This document shows positions 11,696 to 21,666 of a stretch of DNA of 64,000 nt, in pieces. The notes below the pieces were generated by a model that saw nothing but the letters and a program-made list of their open reading frames with translations, made no database searches and had not been told where the DNA came from. Positions within the stretch are counted from its first letter, which is position 1. Each line of letters starts with the position of its first letter. Source of the DNA: Stagonosporopsis chrysanthemi (taxonomy: Eukaryota; Ascomycota; Dothideomycetes; Pleosporales; Didymellaceae); the NCBI GenBank assembly GCA_022560025.1, contig JAFISE010000053.1, forward strand, positions 124,001-188,000, given 5' to 3'. The translations under genes were made by a program, and so were the position numbers.

Positions 11696-13102
11696 TCATA
11701 GAGATATAGCAGCAACAAGAGCATCCATCGCACTCGAATGCGTGCTAGCATTCGCGGGACTGATGAACGGCCCAGACCAAATCACACTCAGTGTATTCCC
11801 TTGATCCTCATTCCTGTTGTTCTTCCAGATACTGTCCGCATTGGTCCGAATGGACTCGGCAAACGCATCGTCTGGCGCCGCTTGGTGGAGAAGCTGCAGA
11901 TTGCGCATGAAGATTCCTTTGAATTGGTTGCCATCGCCGCCGCAATTGGGCTCGCAGCCATCGTGGATGACTCCGTTGTCGTCCGAGAGCTCGGTGATGG
12001 CGGCTTTGGCAATTTTTGTCGCGAGCGGGAGGTATGTGTCGTTGGGCGCGGCTTTGTTGAGCTCGACAAGCCCGCCGAGGATGACGCCTTGGTTGTAGGA
12101 CCACGTGGTCTGGATATCGTTAGTGCTTGGTCTCGCATACAATGCAGGTGAAGGACTTACGAATCCGTTGTTCGTGCAATCTTCAGTCAGCCCGTCATTG
12201 ATGGTTCCCTGCTCGTTGATCATGCCGCTGTTCAAGAACCAGTTCAACGACAATTCGGCCCAAGTGACATAGGTATCCTTATTCTCGGCACGGGTTGCAA
12301 GGTGTGCTGCTGTGGACAAGAAAAGTTCGTTGGCGATGGCGTTCATGTATTCCTTCTTCCAATTCCAGAAGATCCCGCCATTCCCGCAGCGTGTTGGCCA
12401 GGCCTTGGTGACTTGACCGAAGATCCCTTCCGCCAGCTGGAGGTATTCAATCTTCTGTGTGACATCGTAGGCACCAATCCACCCTAGCGCCCACCAGAGG
12501 TCGTCGTCGTAGAAGCCATCGAGCCAATCTTCAGGGTTTGGTGTGGTCGTCAGAGCAGCCTGGGTTGCAGCGTCCTTCGATTCCGACGCGAAGCTAGGCA
12601 AGCTCTGGATATCAACATACTGTCCATCGTCGGCGTCCCAGTCGGTAGGATATATTGTAACGGGTTCGTGTATGCCATCTGGATTAAGGCTCTTCGAGTA
12701 TCCTGATTCCATCCCGGTCTCGTTGAGCAGTGCAAACGTGCCATTGCCAGGATCAACGTCTCTTCTCCTCTTCGCCTCGTTCTCGGCACCTGGCTGTGGG
12801 TTCTTTGCAGGTGCCTGCAATAACGTGTTCGCGAACACTCTTGTAGCAAGATTCTGCAGTTGTGCGTTCTTTGGGTCGCTCTTTGCAAGATTCGAGATCA
12901 TCGTAAGAACATTGGCTGAGTTCCACCACCCCGTTGTATCCCAGAGACCTGTCCCGGCATTGTACCAAATTTGGAGCGTGGAAAGGGCGAATTCAGCGCG
13001 CTTCGTTGGATCGGTGATTGAATCGTAAAGACTTTGTGCGGCTACATTAGGAACGATTGTTGCGCTTAGAAGAAGCGATTGTGTAAGAATGGAAAGATAC
13101 AT
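11696..13102 (-). CDS. secreted GH76 alpha-1,6-mannanase-like protein
   Basis: Residues 1-22 form a signal peptide (MYLSILTQSLLLSATIVPN, cleavage near AAQS). GH76 motifs follow: WYNAGTGLWDTTGWWNSAN (46-64), the catalytic Asp region YDDDLWWALGWIGAYD (about 198-213), GGIFWNWKK and WSYNQGVILGGLVEL. GH76 enzymes act on alpha-1,6-mannan, including fungal cell-wall glycans (DFG5/DCW1 relatives). The frame is open throughout, but 12110-12160 looks like a 51-bp intron (GTAAGT donor, CACTAAC branch point, CAG acceptor). Removing it joins CTNNGF to TTWSYNQG and gives 451 aa. An extended segment, about residues 95-190 with KRRR near 111-114, separates the first motif from the catalytic region. Confidence 0.88.
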   Translation of the reverse strand: MYLSILTQSLLLSATIVPNVAAQSLYDSITDPTKRAEFALSTLQIWYNAGTGLWDTTGWWNSANVLTMISNLAKSDPKNAQLQNLATRVFANTLLQAPAKNPQPGAENEAKRRRDVDPGNGTFALLNETGMESGYSKSLNPDGIHEPVTIYPTDWDADDGQYVDIQSLPSFASESKDAATQAALTTTPNPEDWLDGFYDDDLWWALGWIGAYDVTQKIEYLQLAEGIFGQVTKAWPTRCGNGGIFWNWKKEYMNAIANELFLSTAAHLATRAENKDTYVTWAELSLNWFLNSGMINEQGTINDGLTEDCTNNGFVSPSPALYARPSTNDIQTTWSYNQGVILGGLVELNKAAPNDTYLPLATKIAKAAITELSDDNGVIHDGCEPNCGGDGNQFKGIFMRNLQLLHQAAPDDAFAESIRTNADSIWKNNRNEDQGNTLSVIWSGPFISPANASTHSSAMDALVAAISL

Positions 13103-14094
13103 GATGGCGACGAGAAATGAATCGTGCTTTAATGCAATGAACGGTATAGTGAATGATAATCAGGGATTATGGATAATATTGATAATGAATAGCGCAATGC
13201 CACAGGGAAACGAGTGTGTGAGGAAAACGTCCTCGATATTTTCCGGAAGCAGAGGCAGTATAGTGCGACATCTTGTAGCAATAGCTACGCGTTACCGCTC
13301 CTGCTCCATAATTCGGAAGCCTTAGGCATCGTACCTGCCCGTCGTCCTCTCATTTGCCCGTAACAGTCGAAACGACCAAGCAGTATCAAATGGCAGGCTG
13401 CGATAGGAGAGTGGGTTTTCAATATCAAAGTCGCATGGCATACCTTAGTGTTATTTTTAGTGGTGCTTGTCCCGCGACATGGTGTTGTTTCAAACTTGAA
13501 GTGACCTGTCCCACGATTGGAGCCTGGCGAGAACAGAAAATTGGGTCGTCCAGTTTCAGTGTCCAACGATATGCAATCACACCCATAAAGGCTAGCATAA
13601 GCCTCAAAAGTGTGATATGCATTGCCAGAGCGGGTGTGCCTGGGGCTACACCTGTCAAAGCAGAAGCGATTGCCGCGCGCACGAGCTCGGGCTGTGCATA
13701 TGCGGATTTTGTATGTAGTCTAAGCTTCAATAGCAGACGATTAATCAGTAAGACTTTGTCGGAGCCGATTGTCGAAGTAAATAAATGGGTCTAGGCAAGT
13801 CGAGTCTAATAAAACCCCGCGATTGCAACCTCGGAAGTCGAGTCTCTGCCAGCCACGTGCATCGCTGTTGTTTGGAGCATTTGCTCGCATTCTCCTCTAG
13901 ATGATAAGCCTTCAGCATGTAGGCCCAAGCCAATGCTACAGTGTCCGTAGCAGCTGCAACACTGTAAGACAGAAGACAATGTATGAGCGTGTGTGAGATC
14001 AACAGCCGGTAACGTGATCGCTGCTTCATATGCGCACAGGAGCGTACGATGATTGGAGTCGCTGGAAAGGAGAGCGAAACAGAAGAGAACCCTC
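13103..14094. other. intergenic stretch
   Basis: Short overlapping ORFs only (at most 146 codons), none recognisable. It separates the GH76 promoter from the 3' end of the transcription factor gene. Confidence 0.45.
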
Positions 14095-15780
14095 TCACGC
14101 GATAAGGACATCACCACCAAGTTCCTTGACTTCATCGACCCAGCAATTGTCTGCACCTGAGCCTGCTCTGTCCTTGCACAACCAGATGGTTTCCAGAACC
14201 CTTTTAACCGTGTGCAAGTAGCCCCAATACATCTCGCTGTACAAAGTATCCAGCGTATTCATGATCCACTCCCGTTGCGCAGGATTTTCAGACTCAGCAC
14301 CTGCCAAGAATAGTGGCCAGCATATGCACTTGAAGACTGCGTCACCAGGCCTGAGGTGTGAGATGTGATGTACCACGTCATCCGCGAGGACGGTCAAATT
14401 GACGATCGCTGTATCGCTGGCCGGGTCGAGAAGAGGGTGCGTACAAGGTAGGACGCGAGCTAGGTAGATACAGACTGCAGAGCGATGCGCAGAAGCAATG
14501 CGTACACGCTGCTTGAGATCTTCGAAAGGTGATGCAGGCTCGAAGTTACATGACCATGCGATAGGATCAAAGTCAAGTGCTCGTTGTAAGAGAGCACCCA
14601 CTTGCATCTGAATATGCTGTCTAAGATCTCCCGAAGTTCCATCACGAGAGTCTGGTAGCTCAAACGATGCAAGCATGATTCGGAGGAGAGGCGATGGCAT
14701 TGACAGGTAGTTGTTAGTTTCTGCGTAACGGAGAATCGGCTCCAGGTCAACAGTGTCTGGTACGAATTTCGACATCGTCGAGAATGATAGCGTGGAGCCC
14801 AAGACATAGAATACCAGAAGGTCAGAAAGGATGGTCAGACGTAATCTGCTCATCGGCTTCTGCAGATATGCTGGTTCTCCCAGAAGTTTGATTAGGGATA
14901 ATGCACCATCCATGTGTACCTTCCATTTATCTTTACCAGATTCCACCAAGGTATAGTTGACGAAGAGCAGGATAGTCACCAGAACCAGATCGATGGTGGA
15001 AGGGGTGACAGAAGCAACATCCTTGGCTAGCAGTGAGAGTGCGTTAGTCTTCGCAATCAGCGCATCCTGATAAGAAGATTGTAGTGGTCCGCCAAACCGA
15101 CTGACTGCTTGGTAGTATGCGACAAGACACGGGCTCTGCTGAGCTTGATAAGCGGACTGACCCATCGGGTTGCGCGATATGTTGAAGACATGAAAAGCGG
15201 AATTGGCAACAATGATCTGCAGGAGCAACGGGTGTGCAGAAGTCGCGGGTATGAGATCGCGGATAGGGTTTTGCCCAGGCATATCATAAACAACCATGTC
15301 TTCACATAGTTGCGTTGCGAAATGATAGAGATAGTAGCGCGAATGGCGGTCTAGGTCGTTAACCAGCGGGTCGACTAAGGGTCGGTGAAGGACCATCTCG
15401 GTCTCACCCTCGGCTTCTGTACTGGAAGTGGATCCATCTCTTGCATCTTCGGCTGAGAACCCGACCGCAACCGCGGGGTCCGAGGACTTTGATTCCGTCT
15501 GCGCAACAACAAGATCAGACTCCCATGTGATGGCAGGTGCATCGTGAGGCTTGGCTTCCTCTTTCAGGGTTTGCTGAGCTCTCTCTTCATACGACTTCCC
15601 CATCATCTTCCCCCGACTCGCAACCCCGCGATTCCACACAAACAGCTTTCCGTAACCCAGGCATTCGGTACCAGATGAAAGACATTTGTGGCAGACCGGT
15701 GACGAGCGGTCGCATTTCCAGCGGCGTCTGCGACAGTTGTGGCAGGCTTTTGTGGGGAGGTTCAGTAATGTCGAGCCCAT
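14095..15780 (-). CDS. Zn2Cys6 transcription factor
   Basis: Predicted 561 aa from the ATG at 15780, which puts the DNA-binding domain at the extreme N-terminus; the frame is open 33 codons further up. The zinc cluster is at about residues 12-40: CHNCRRRRWKCDRSSPVC, then HKC and a final Cys after six residues, followed by LGYGKLFVW. The rest resembles the fungal-specific regulatory region of ACR-2/Upc2-like proteins, with DRHSRYYLYHFATQLCEDMV and several hydrophobic helices (PHPLLLQIIVANSAFHVF-like segments around 215-240). It is divergent from the MFS gene at 16554, suggesting control of the transporter, but that is inference. A nuclear location is expected. Confidence 0.87.
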   Translation of the reverse strand: MGSTLLNLPTKACHNCRRRRWKCDRSSPVCHKCLSSGTECLGYGKLFVWNRGVASRGKMMGKSYEERAQQTLKEEAKPHDAPAITWESDLVVAQTESKSSDPAVAVGFSAEDARDGSTSSTEAEGETEMVLHRPLVDPLVNDLDRHSRYYLYHFATQLCEDMVVYDMPGQNPIRDLIPATSAHPLLLQIIVANSAFHVFNISRNPMGQSAYQAQQSPCLVAYYQAVSRFGGPLQSSYQDALIAKTNALSLLAKDVASVTPSTIDLVLVTILLFVNYTLVESGKDKWKVHMDGALSLIKLLGEPAYLQKPMSRLRLTILSDLLVFYVLGSTLSFSTMSKFVPDTVDLEPILRYAETNNYLSMPSPLLRIMLASFELPDSRDGTSGDLRQHIQMQVGALLQRALDFDPIAWSCNFEPASPFEDLKQRVRIASAHRSAVCIYLARVLPCTHPLLDPASDTAIVNLTVLADDVVHHISHLRPGDAVFKCICWPLFLAGAESENPAQREWIMNTLDTLYSEMYWGYLHTVKRVLETIWLCKDRAGSGADNCWVDEVKELGGDVLIA

Positions 15781-16553
15781 TGGACAAGGGCCATGCAAGA
15801 TGTGTCGTGTATTGACCCTAAGTGAGCGTAGATGCTGGCTGAGATGCAGATGAGCTTGAGGCTGGTACCGTAAGAACACCGACTAATGATCTTCAGAGTG
15901 AATGTTGCTAATACCGCCACTGCTGAAGTGCCAGAAATGCGGAGCGCCGTTTACGGTGGGCTGAACTGGCCAAAGTTGCTTTCCTCGGCACATTGACCAG
16001 TCAGAACTGATTATCTGCTGACAAAGCTGCGGCCTCCGCGGCCACCGTGCATTTGGCCTGTTTGCATCGCATCTTGCTCTGGACAATCGTTATTGCCACC
16101 CAAGAGTGCTAGCTTGATCTGGCAGCCAAGTCTCAACTCTTGCATTTCTTGATCCACTTCGTCACCAGCATCTGTGTGGACGTCACAGATGCGGTTGGAC
16201 AGTGGTGGCTTCAAAATGTGGATCTCTCAGCCAAAATGTTGTCCACCTTAGCATCCAGTCACACTGCGGCCGGTACGGCGGCCGTTAGTAAAACTTATAG
16301 AGAAGCACCGCGAGAGCCCAAAACAGTCGTTGAGCCCCCATGAACTTATTATTCGACCTTTTGACCCACGGCGACGAATTTTTGACCGCTACATAGCACC
16401 TATCGCGTGTCCAGCTTCAATCACAACCACCCTTCTGCACAGCAATCCGTCGTATACTCCTATTACACTTCACAACTAGTTGCTACGAGCGACACCGGTT
16501 CCTGAGCTCCCAGCATTGATCACTGGTGTCATCTTTGTTACGACTCAAACGTC
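15781..16553. other. shared divergent promoter region of regulator and transporter
   Basis: About 770 bp between two genes transcribed away from each other. It contains a clustered CGG/CCG motif (see 16267-16284). No supported ORF. Confidence 0.5.
16267..16284. promoter_or_regulatory. CGG/CCG cluster, candidate Zn2Cys6 binding site
   Basis: Within 18 bp there are CGG at 16267, 16271, 16276 and 16279 and CCG at 16270 and 16282, including CGGCCG. Zn2Cys6 dimers typically bind CGG/CCG half-sites. It lies 270 bp upstream of the transporter ATG. No evidence beyond motif and position. Confidence 0.3.
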
Positions 16554-18168
16554 ATGACTCCACCCTCGAAAGAGGTAGAAGAAAGCTCTCCTCAAACGCG
16601 AGGAGGGTATAGCGCCTCAGACATTGAACGACTTGGGCGAGAGAGACCAGCTGTATTCTCATCGACATGGGTAGAGCTCGGTTTCTGCGTTGCCCTCCTC
16701 GGGTCGATGTTCGTCGCTGAGTACCTTATTTCTGGCTTCAACATACTTCTGCCATCTTTGGCACCAGCGCTCAACATCCCAAAGCAAGCAGAGACATGGC
16801 CAGCCAGTGTCTTCTCCCTGGTTACTGGCGCTTTCCTTTTACCAGCTGGCCGATTGGCTGACATGTATGGTGGTTACCTTGTCTTCGTTAGTGGTTTTGT
16901 GTGGCTTTTAGTGTGGACAGTCATCGCAGGTTTTAGCCAGAACTATATCATGCTCATTTTCTGTCGAGCACTTCAAGGTTTTGGTCCTGCAGCTTTCTTG
17001 CCTTCTGGTATCATGCTCTTGGGCAGTATTGTACGTCCACAAACTCCGATCTTGCAACCCTGTATCCACTAACATGCACCAGTATCGACCAGGACCACGA
17101 AAAAACCTCGTGTTTAGTCTTTACGGTGCCTTCGCCCCCGTTGGCTTCTTCACTGGCATCTTCTTCGCTGGTGTTTCCGCACAGTTCACAACGTGGCGGT
17201 GGTTCTTCTGGATTGGAGCTATCATCCTCGCTCTTGTTGGCGTAGTAGCATACTTCTGTGTTCCGAATAGGCCTGAAGACAGGCATGGCAAAGATGTCAA
17301 GATGGACTGGTGGGGACTGGTAACAGTCGTTCCAGGCCTCGTTCTGGTTATTTTCGCTCTCACAGATGGTAGCCATGCACCGCAAGGCTGGGCTACGCCG
17401 TATATTCCAGTCACCTTCATCCTTGGCTGGATCTTCCTAGGTGCTTTCATCTACATCGAAGGTTGGGTTGCTGAACAACCGCTTCTACCTGGCGACATGT
17501 TCCACGTTAAGGGTATGAAGTGGCTCGCGACAGCCCTGTTCTTCCAATATGGCACGTTCGGTATCTTCCTCTTCTACGCATCCTTCTACATTGAGGAAGT
17601 AGTCGGCGCCAGTCCACTCCTAACCGCGGCATGGTTCACGCCCATGTGCGTTGGCGGTCTTATCCTTGTCACCGTGGGCGGTCTTGTTCTTCACCTGCTT
17701 CCAGGCCGAATCCTCCTTCTTATCAGTGGTAGTGCATACATCCTCTGCACACTACTGTTCGCAGTTGTGCCAGTCGAGTTCAATTACTGGGCTTACGTGT
17801 TTCCATCAATGATCTGCGCCACACTCGGCATCGATATTACATACAACGTTAGCAACATCTTCGTCACGACATCGATGCCCAAGCACCGACAAGGATTGGC
17901 TGGTGCCTTCATGAACAGCCTTTTGTTCCTTGGTATCGCTGTTTTCTTGAGTTTTGCAGATTTGGCAGTCAGCCAGACAGAAGATCGAGGACCGCGGGAG
18001 AGCTACAAGATCGCTTTCTGGCTCGCGACTGCATTGTCGAGTGCTGGTCTGATCCTCATGTTCCTCGGCGTCAAGATTGGCAAGGCACAAAGCGATTTGA
18101 CAATTGAGGAGAGGCAGGAGTTGGAGAGTGAATTGACGAGGAGGCACACAAACGCCAGTGAGCAATGA
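16554..18168 (+). CDS. MFS drug:H+ antiporter, DHA2 (14-TMS) family
   Basis: Exons 16554-17030 and 17083-18168; the intron has a GTACGT donor, a CACTAAC branch point and a CAG acceptor, and keeps phase 0. The product is 520 aa. A hydrophilic N-terminus of about 40 residues is followed by about 14 hydrophobic spans. Motif A is seen as GRLADMYG after TM2 and an RALQGFGPAAFLPSG segment near TM4. APVGFFTGIFFAGVSAQF resembles the antiporter-type motif C region. The length and the charged C-terminus (EERQELESELTRRH) fit fungal DHA2 exporters. Likely a plasma-membrane proton-driven exporter of drugs or metabolites. It is divergent from the Zn2Cys6 gene. Confidence 0.9.
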
Positions 18169-18295
18169 AGAGTCAAAGTGTAGTTGAACGCATTTCATTT
18201 TTCAAGAAAAGAGATACCCATATTACATATGTAGACGCTAGATTGTATAATATTGAAAATCAAATATCCTTAGTCAGCACCAAACCATGATCAAT

Positions 18296-19207
18296 CTACC
18301 TTTTACCACTACCACGCTTCAGCGCCTCCGGCACCTTGTGCAGGAAGTTCTTCCCCAACCGTGTCTTATGCTTCGCAATGTGCCGCGGCAGGTCTTGTGC
18401 AGTATTGATATCGTCCTGAATCAAGCAGTTCCGGACCTCCTGCGTATCGCCGGTGCTGTAGATCTGTCGCTCGCGGCAGACAGCGAGAAGCTGGTAGTAC
18501 TTGTACCCCGAGTAGTCTTCGCCGCCAGACAGAGGTTGCAAAGGTTCGACACGGTACTTGCGTTTCACACCCCCAGGTGTAGGCTCCGAGGGTATTTCAA
18601 GAGGTGGTGTCACTGTGGCGACTGGCGGAGGCGAGCTTGAAGATTGCACAGGTGCAGGCTCAGGCTCAGGCTCCGGCTCAGGCTCAGGCGCCGCAGTCAT
18701 CGCAGACGTAGACTCACGGAGAAGTTTTCGAAGACGTACGGGCAGAACTGACCTTGGTGGGTTCGCTGGTTCGTCGGAAGAGTCGTCGTCGGAACGAGAG
18801 AGGACATCGACGGCAGCGCCTTGAACAACGCCAGCCCCATCTAGAGCAATGATATTGCAATCCTCATCTATCCTACCAGCTTCGTAGTCTTCGACAAATT
18901 TCTCCATCTTCTGGTCTCGCTTCTTCTGGTGTCGCCCAGCAGTGGTGAAGGATGACATCTCGGGCTGAACGCCAGTGTAATCTGGGTGTGTCTCAAGATA
19001 AGCTTTCGTGTAGTTTCGATCACGGTAGAATGGCTTCGAGAGTTCCAAGGCCATTTTGGGCTCTATCATACCGTGCTGGCGGAGAAATGCGACCTGTTCG
19101 GCTATCATGAGGGTATCGCGGGTTGCATGCATGTCGCCGTAAACAGAGCGATGCCCTACATTATCGACGCTGGACTCCAATTTCCTTGATGACAAGTCGT
19201 ACTCCAT
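18296..19207 (-). CDS. protein with Glu-Pro repeat and SAP-like C-terminus
   Basis: 303 aa, intronless. The N-terminal third is alpha-helical and charged (RDTLMIAEQVAFLRQHGMIE). The middle is acidic and low complexity, with a Pro-Glu dipeptide run (PEPEPEPEPEPEP) encoded by imperfect hexamer repeats near 18658-18695. Around residues 235-265 a SAP-like helix-turn-helix appears (YKYYQLLAVCRERQIYSTGD then TQEVRNCLIQDD). The tail is basic (KHKTRLGKNFLHKVPEALKR). SAP motifs bind DNA or RNA and occur in chromatin proteins; this assignment is tentative. Its 3' end is about 130 bp from the convergent MFS gene. Confidence 0.6.
   Translation of the reverse strand: MEYDLSSRKLESSVDNVGHRSVYGDMHATRDTLMIAEQVAFLRQHGMIEPKMALELSKPFYRDRNYTKAYLETHPDYTGVQPEMSSFTTAGRHQKKRDQKMEKFVEDYEAGRIDEDCNIIALDGAGVVQGAAVDVLSRSDDDSSDEPANPPRSVLPVRLRKLLRESTSAMTAAPEPEPEPEPEPAPVQSSSSPPPVATVTPPLEIPSEPTPGGVKRKYRVEPLQPLSGGEDYSGYKYYQLLAVCRERQIYSTGDTQEVRNCLIQDDINTAQDLPRHIAKHKTRLGKNFLHKVPEALKRGSGKR
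18658..18695. repeat. imperfect GGCTCA hexamer repeat coding for (PE)n
   Basis: Repeated GGCTCA/GGCTCC units on the plus strand encode the Pro-Glu dipeptide run of the minus-strand gene. A coding microsatellite, likely length-polymorphic. Confidence 0.6.
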
Positions 19208-19458
19208 TGTAGTTGAATTGTGTGAAGATGTTAGATGATTGGGATGATGTGAGTTGAGCGGCGATAATAGGTGACCACTGTGAGAGTGGTTCTGATTTTA
19301 AACAGCTCGACAGATGCATTGTGAAAAGGTCCTTCGACAGGCTCCTATCATTTTATACTTTGTACAATGAGATAAAGAGGTTGAACAATGTCCAAAGTGA
19401 AACAGTTCTACGCAAGTGTTTCGGGCCGCTTTGTACGGCTGGAATTACTTGGAAAGCT

Positions 19459-20487
19459 TCATGTGGATCTCTTCTCAAGCTTCCGTGGCTGCTTCCGGGT
19501 CTCTCTGGATGATTCAGGTGCAGCTGTACTAGCGTCGCTTGGTCTCTGCAATTTGCGTGGCTTCTTGCGGCCTTCTCCCCCAGTCTGTACCGCCACATCC
19601 GTGTAGTTCGATCGAGTCCCATTTGAACCTGCCTGTGCACCGAGCCCTATTTTGTCCTTCTCTTGAAGTTTCTGTGTCTCACGGTCGTCCAGTTGGTCAT
19701 TTGTTGCCCCTTCTTTCTCCATATGTAACCGTTCATCATGAGCTGTATCAGAACCTTCTGATTTTGAGTGCTGTGAGCCATGGCCCTCCTTCTCCTTCTT
19801 CTTCTGTGGTGCTTCGTCTTGATCACCAGGATTGTCTGAACCTTTCATAGAAAGCATCGACGGCAGCTTTGACTGTGCGTTCTCTAAAGCCTGCTTCTGG
19901 TCCACACTGAGATCCTCACTTCCCCAATTTTCCAGTTCGTCTTTCCCGGGCGCATCTTGCTCGTTTATTTGACCAACCATCTTCTCAAGCTGCTTCTTCT
20001 GGTTCTCGGTAGCTGCCCACCCTGGTAGTTCTCCTGTGATCTTCTGGATACCTTTACCTGCTCCCTTCTTAAGGTCCCAAAAGGGCCCGTGTAATGCACC
20101 AGTGGCAGCACCGAGGCCAGCGCCCAATCCACCCAAAGCCGTCGAGGAGACGCCGCCAATTAACGTGCCTGTAATGGTACCTAAGGAAGCTCCTGGGGCA
20201 ATGCCGAGGCCGGCGCCTACAGCCATGCCTTGGAACGTCCCTGATCGCAGGTACTTCGCTGTCTTCCCTAGAGATCCTGACTGAATTTGCTGTTCAAGAG
20301 CTTGTTCCATAAGCTTCTGGCGTTCTTCTGGGTCGCCAGCGGCGGCGGCTGCTTTCATAAGCTCGGTAGCTTTGCCATGTGCTTCAGTCGCTTGTTTCGC
20401 GACCTTCGAGGATTCCTTTCGCACTTCCTCCTCGGATACGCCATTTTTGTCGGCGCCACTTGACTTCTTCTTTGCTTCAGCCGCCAT
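19459..20487 (-). CDS. glycine-zipper protein of unknown function, 342 aa
   Basis: Intronless. Residues 1-80 are Lys/Glu/Ala-rich and probably helical (KSSKVAKQATEAHGKATELM). Residues about 90-135 form an extended small-residue segment with repeated GxxxG spacing (GMAVGAGLGIAPGASLGTIT, then GTLIGGVSSTALGGLGAGLG), the pattern of glycine-zipper membrane-inserting proteins. Next comes KKGAGKGIQKITGELPGWAA and a charged, disordered C-terminus (KPRKLQRPSDAS). No signal peptide. The zipper suggests membrane association or oligomerisation, but no function is known to me. Start chosen as the only upstream ATG in frame. Confidence 0.7.
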   Translation of the reverse strand: MAAEAKKKSSGADKNGVSEEEVRKESSKVAKQATEAHGKATELMKAAAAAGDPEERQKLMEQALEQQIQSGSLGKTAKYLRSGTFQGMAVGAGLGIAPGASLGTITGTLIGGVSSTALGGLGAGLGAATGALHGPFWDLKKGAGKGIQKITGELPGWAATENQKKQLEKMVGQINEQDAPGKDELENWGSEDLSVDQKQALENAQSKLPSMLSMKGSDNPGDQDEAPQKKKEKEGHGSQHSKSEGSDTAHDERLHMEKEGATNDQLDDRETQKLQEKDKIGLGAQAGSNGTRSNYTDVAVQTGGEGRKKPRKLQRPSDASTAAPESSRETRKQPRKLEKRST

Positions 20488-20691
20488 GATGATTGATTCC
20501 GCAAGTTTCTTCTCGCGTCGAGATTTCGCGAGGAAGGTATTACAGAAAATACGTCATTTTGACCGAATGTGCATTAGCTTCTCCATTGCCTGCTTCACGA
20601 GGGAACATCAGCATCAAAACAACAAGACAGATGCAGGGCTAGACAATGAACATGAAATGCAATAACCGATAATGGTGCCTCGAATAACCGA

Positions 20692-21666
20692 TCAATCGAG
20701 GAAGTCACCTCCCGTCTTCGCAAGAACCTCATCGTAATACCCTTGAAACGCAAGCCATCCCTTTTCTGGAGTGCCTACTTGCTTGTAGCTCTCCGCAGCC
20801 TCTTCATCAGGAATTACCTTCGGCTTTATCCCGCCACCAGAAGCTGCTTGAATTAGCAATTGAGCCTGGCACGTCTTGTCCAAGCTCAAGAACCAGAACG
20901 CCGCTTCATCGACACTCTGCCCAACGGTTAGGATGCCATGGTTCTGCAAAATAGCAGCTTTACCGTTGCCGAGCGCGTCTGCAATCCTCTCGCCTTCATC
21001 GCCTTCCAAAACAACACCGCCGAAGTGCTTGTACACACCATGGCTCTTGAAGAACCTCAGCGAGTCTTGCGTGTACATATCGAGCTCTCGTCCGAATGCA
21101 CTCCATGCTTTTCCGTACACACTGTGCGCATGGCAAGCAGCATGCACATCAGGTCGCCGCTTGTGCACTGCGCTGTGGATCGCAAATGCAGCAGCATTGA
21201 TAGGTTGGTTGCCTTCCACCACTTGTCCTTCTTCATTTACTAAGATCAAATCTGAGACTCTGATCTGAGAGAAGTGCGTCGAGAGCGGGTTGAGCCAGAA
21301 ATGGTCTTCTAAAATCGGATCTCGCACGGAAATGTGACCGGCAACACCCTCGTCGAAGCCGCGCATCGCAAAAACACGATATGCTGCCGCAAGATGCTGC
21401 TTGCGGTACAAGCGCTCTTCTCCAAGGGTTGAGAAGGTCGGGTATTTGCGAACCTTGAGGCCAACACCGGAGGCGGTCAGTCCCATCGCACCAACAGACT
21501 GATTGTTGGCATTATCATTGTGGTTCACACTTTGGCCTGGTGATACTGAGGCATGTCGAGGTTTCGTTGTTGTTGTTGTAAGAACCCGAAAAGGACTACG
21601 GCGAATGCAAGTTGGTCCTGCAAAGTTCAGTTGACAGACTCGGGCGATTGAGCGCAGTTTATACAT
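20692..21666 (-). CDS. class II aldolase/adducin-domain protein
   Basis: 324 aa from the ATG at 21666; the frame is open a further 37 codons. Domain at about 85-290: LAAAYRVFAMRGFDEGVAGH, SVRDPILEDHFWLNPLSTHF, the metal-binding pair in ACHAHSVYGKAW, and a further His in ILQNHGILTVG. These match the class II aldolase fold with its zinc-binding histidines. The N-terminal about 45 residues are Arg/Ser/Thr-rich without acids (MYKLRSIARVCQLNF), like a mitochondrial presequence; the next in-frame Met is at the start of MGLTASGVG. Members include sugar-phosphate aldolases and decarboxylases; the substrate is not deducible. Confidence 0.87.
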   Translation of the reverse strand: MYKLRSIARVCQLNFAGPTCIRRSPFRVLTTTTTKPRHASVSPGQSVNHNDNANNQSVGAMGLTASGVGLKVRKYPTFSTLGEERLYRKQHLAAAYRVFAMRGFDEGVAGHISVRDPILEDHFWLNPLSTHFSQIRVSDLILVNEEGQVVEGNQPINAAAFAIHSAVHKRRPDVHAACHAHSVYGKAWSAFGRELDMYTQDSLRFFKSHGVYKHFGGVVLEGDEGERIADALGNGKAAILQNHGILTVGQSVDEAAFWFLSLDKTCQAQLLIQAASGGGIKPKVIPDEEAAESYKQVGTPEKGWLAFQGYYDEVLAKTGGDFLD

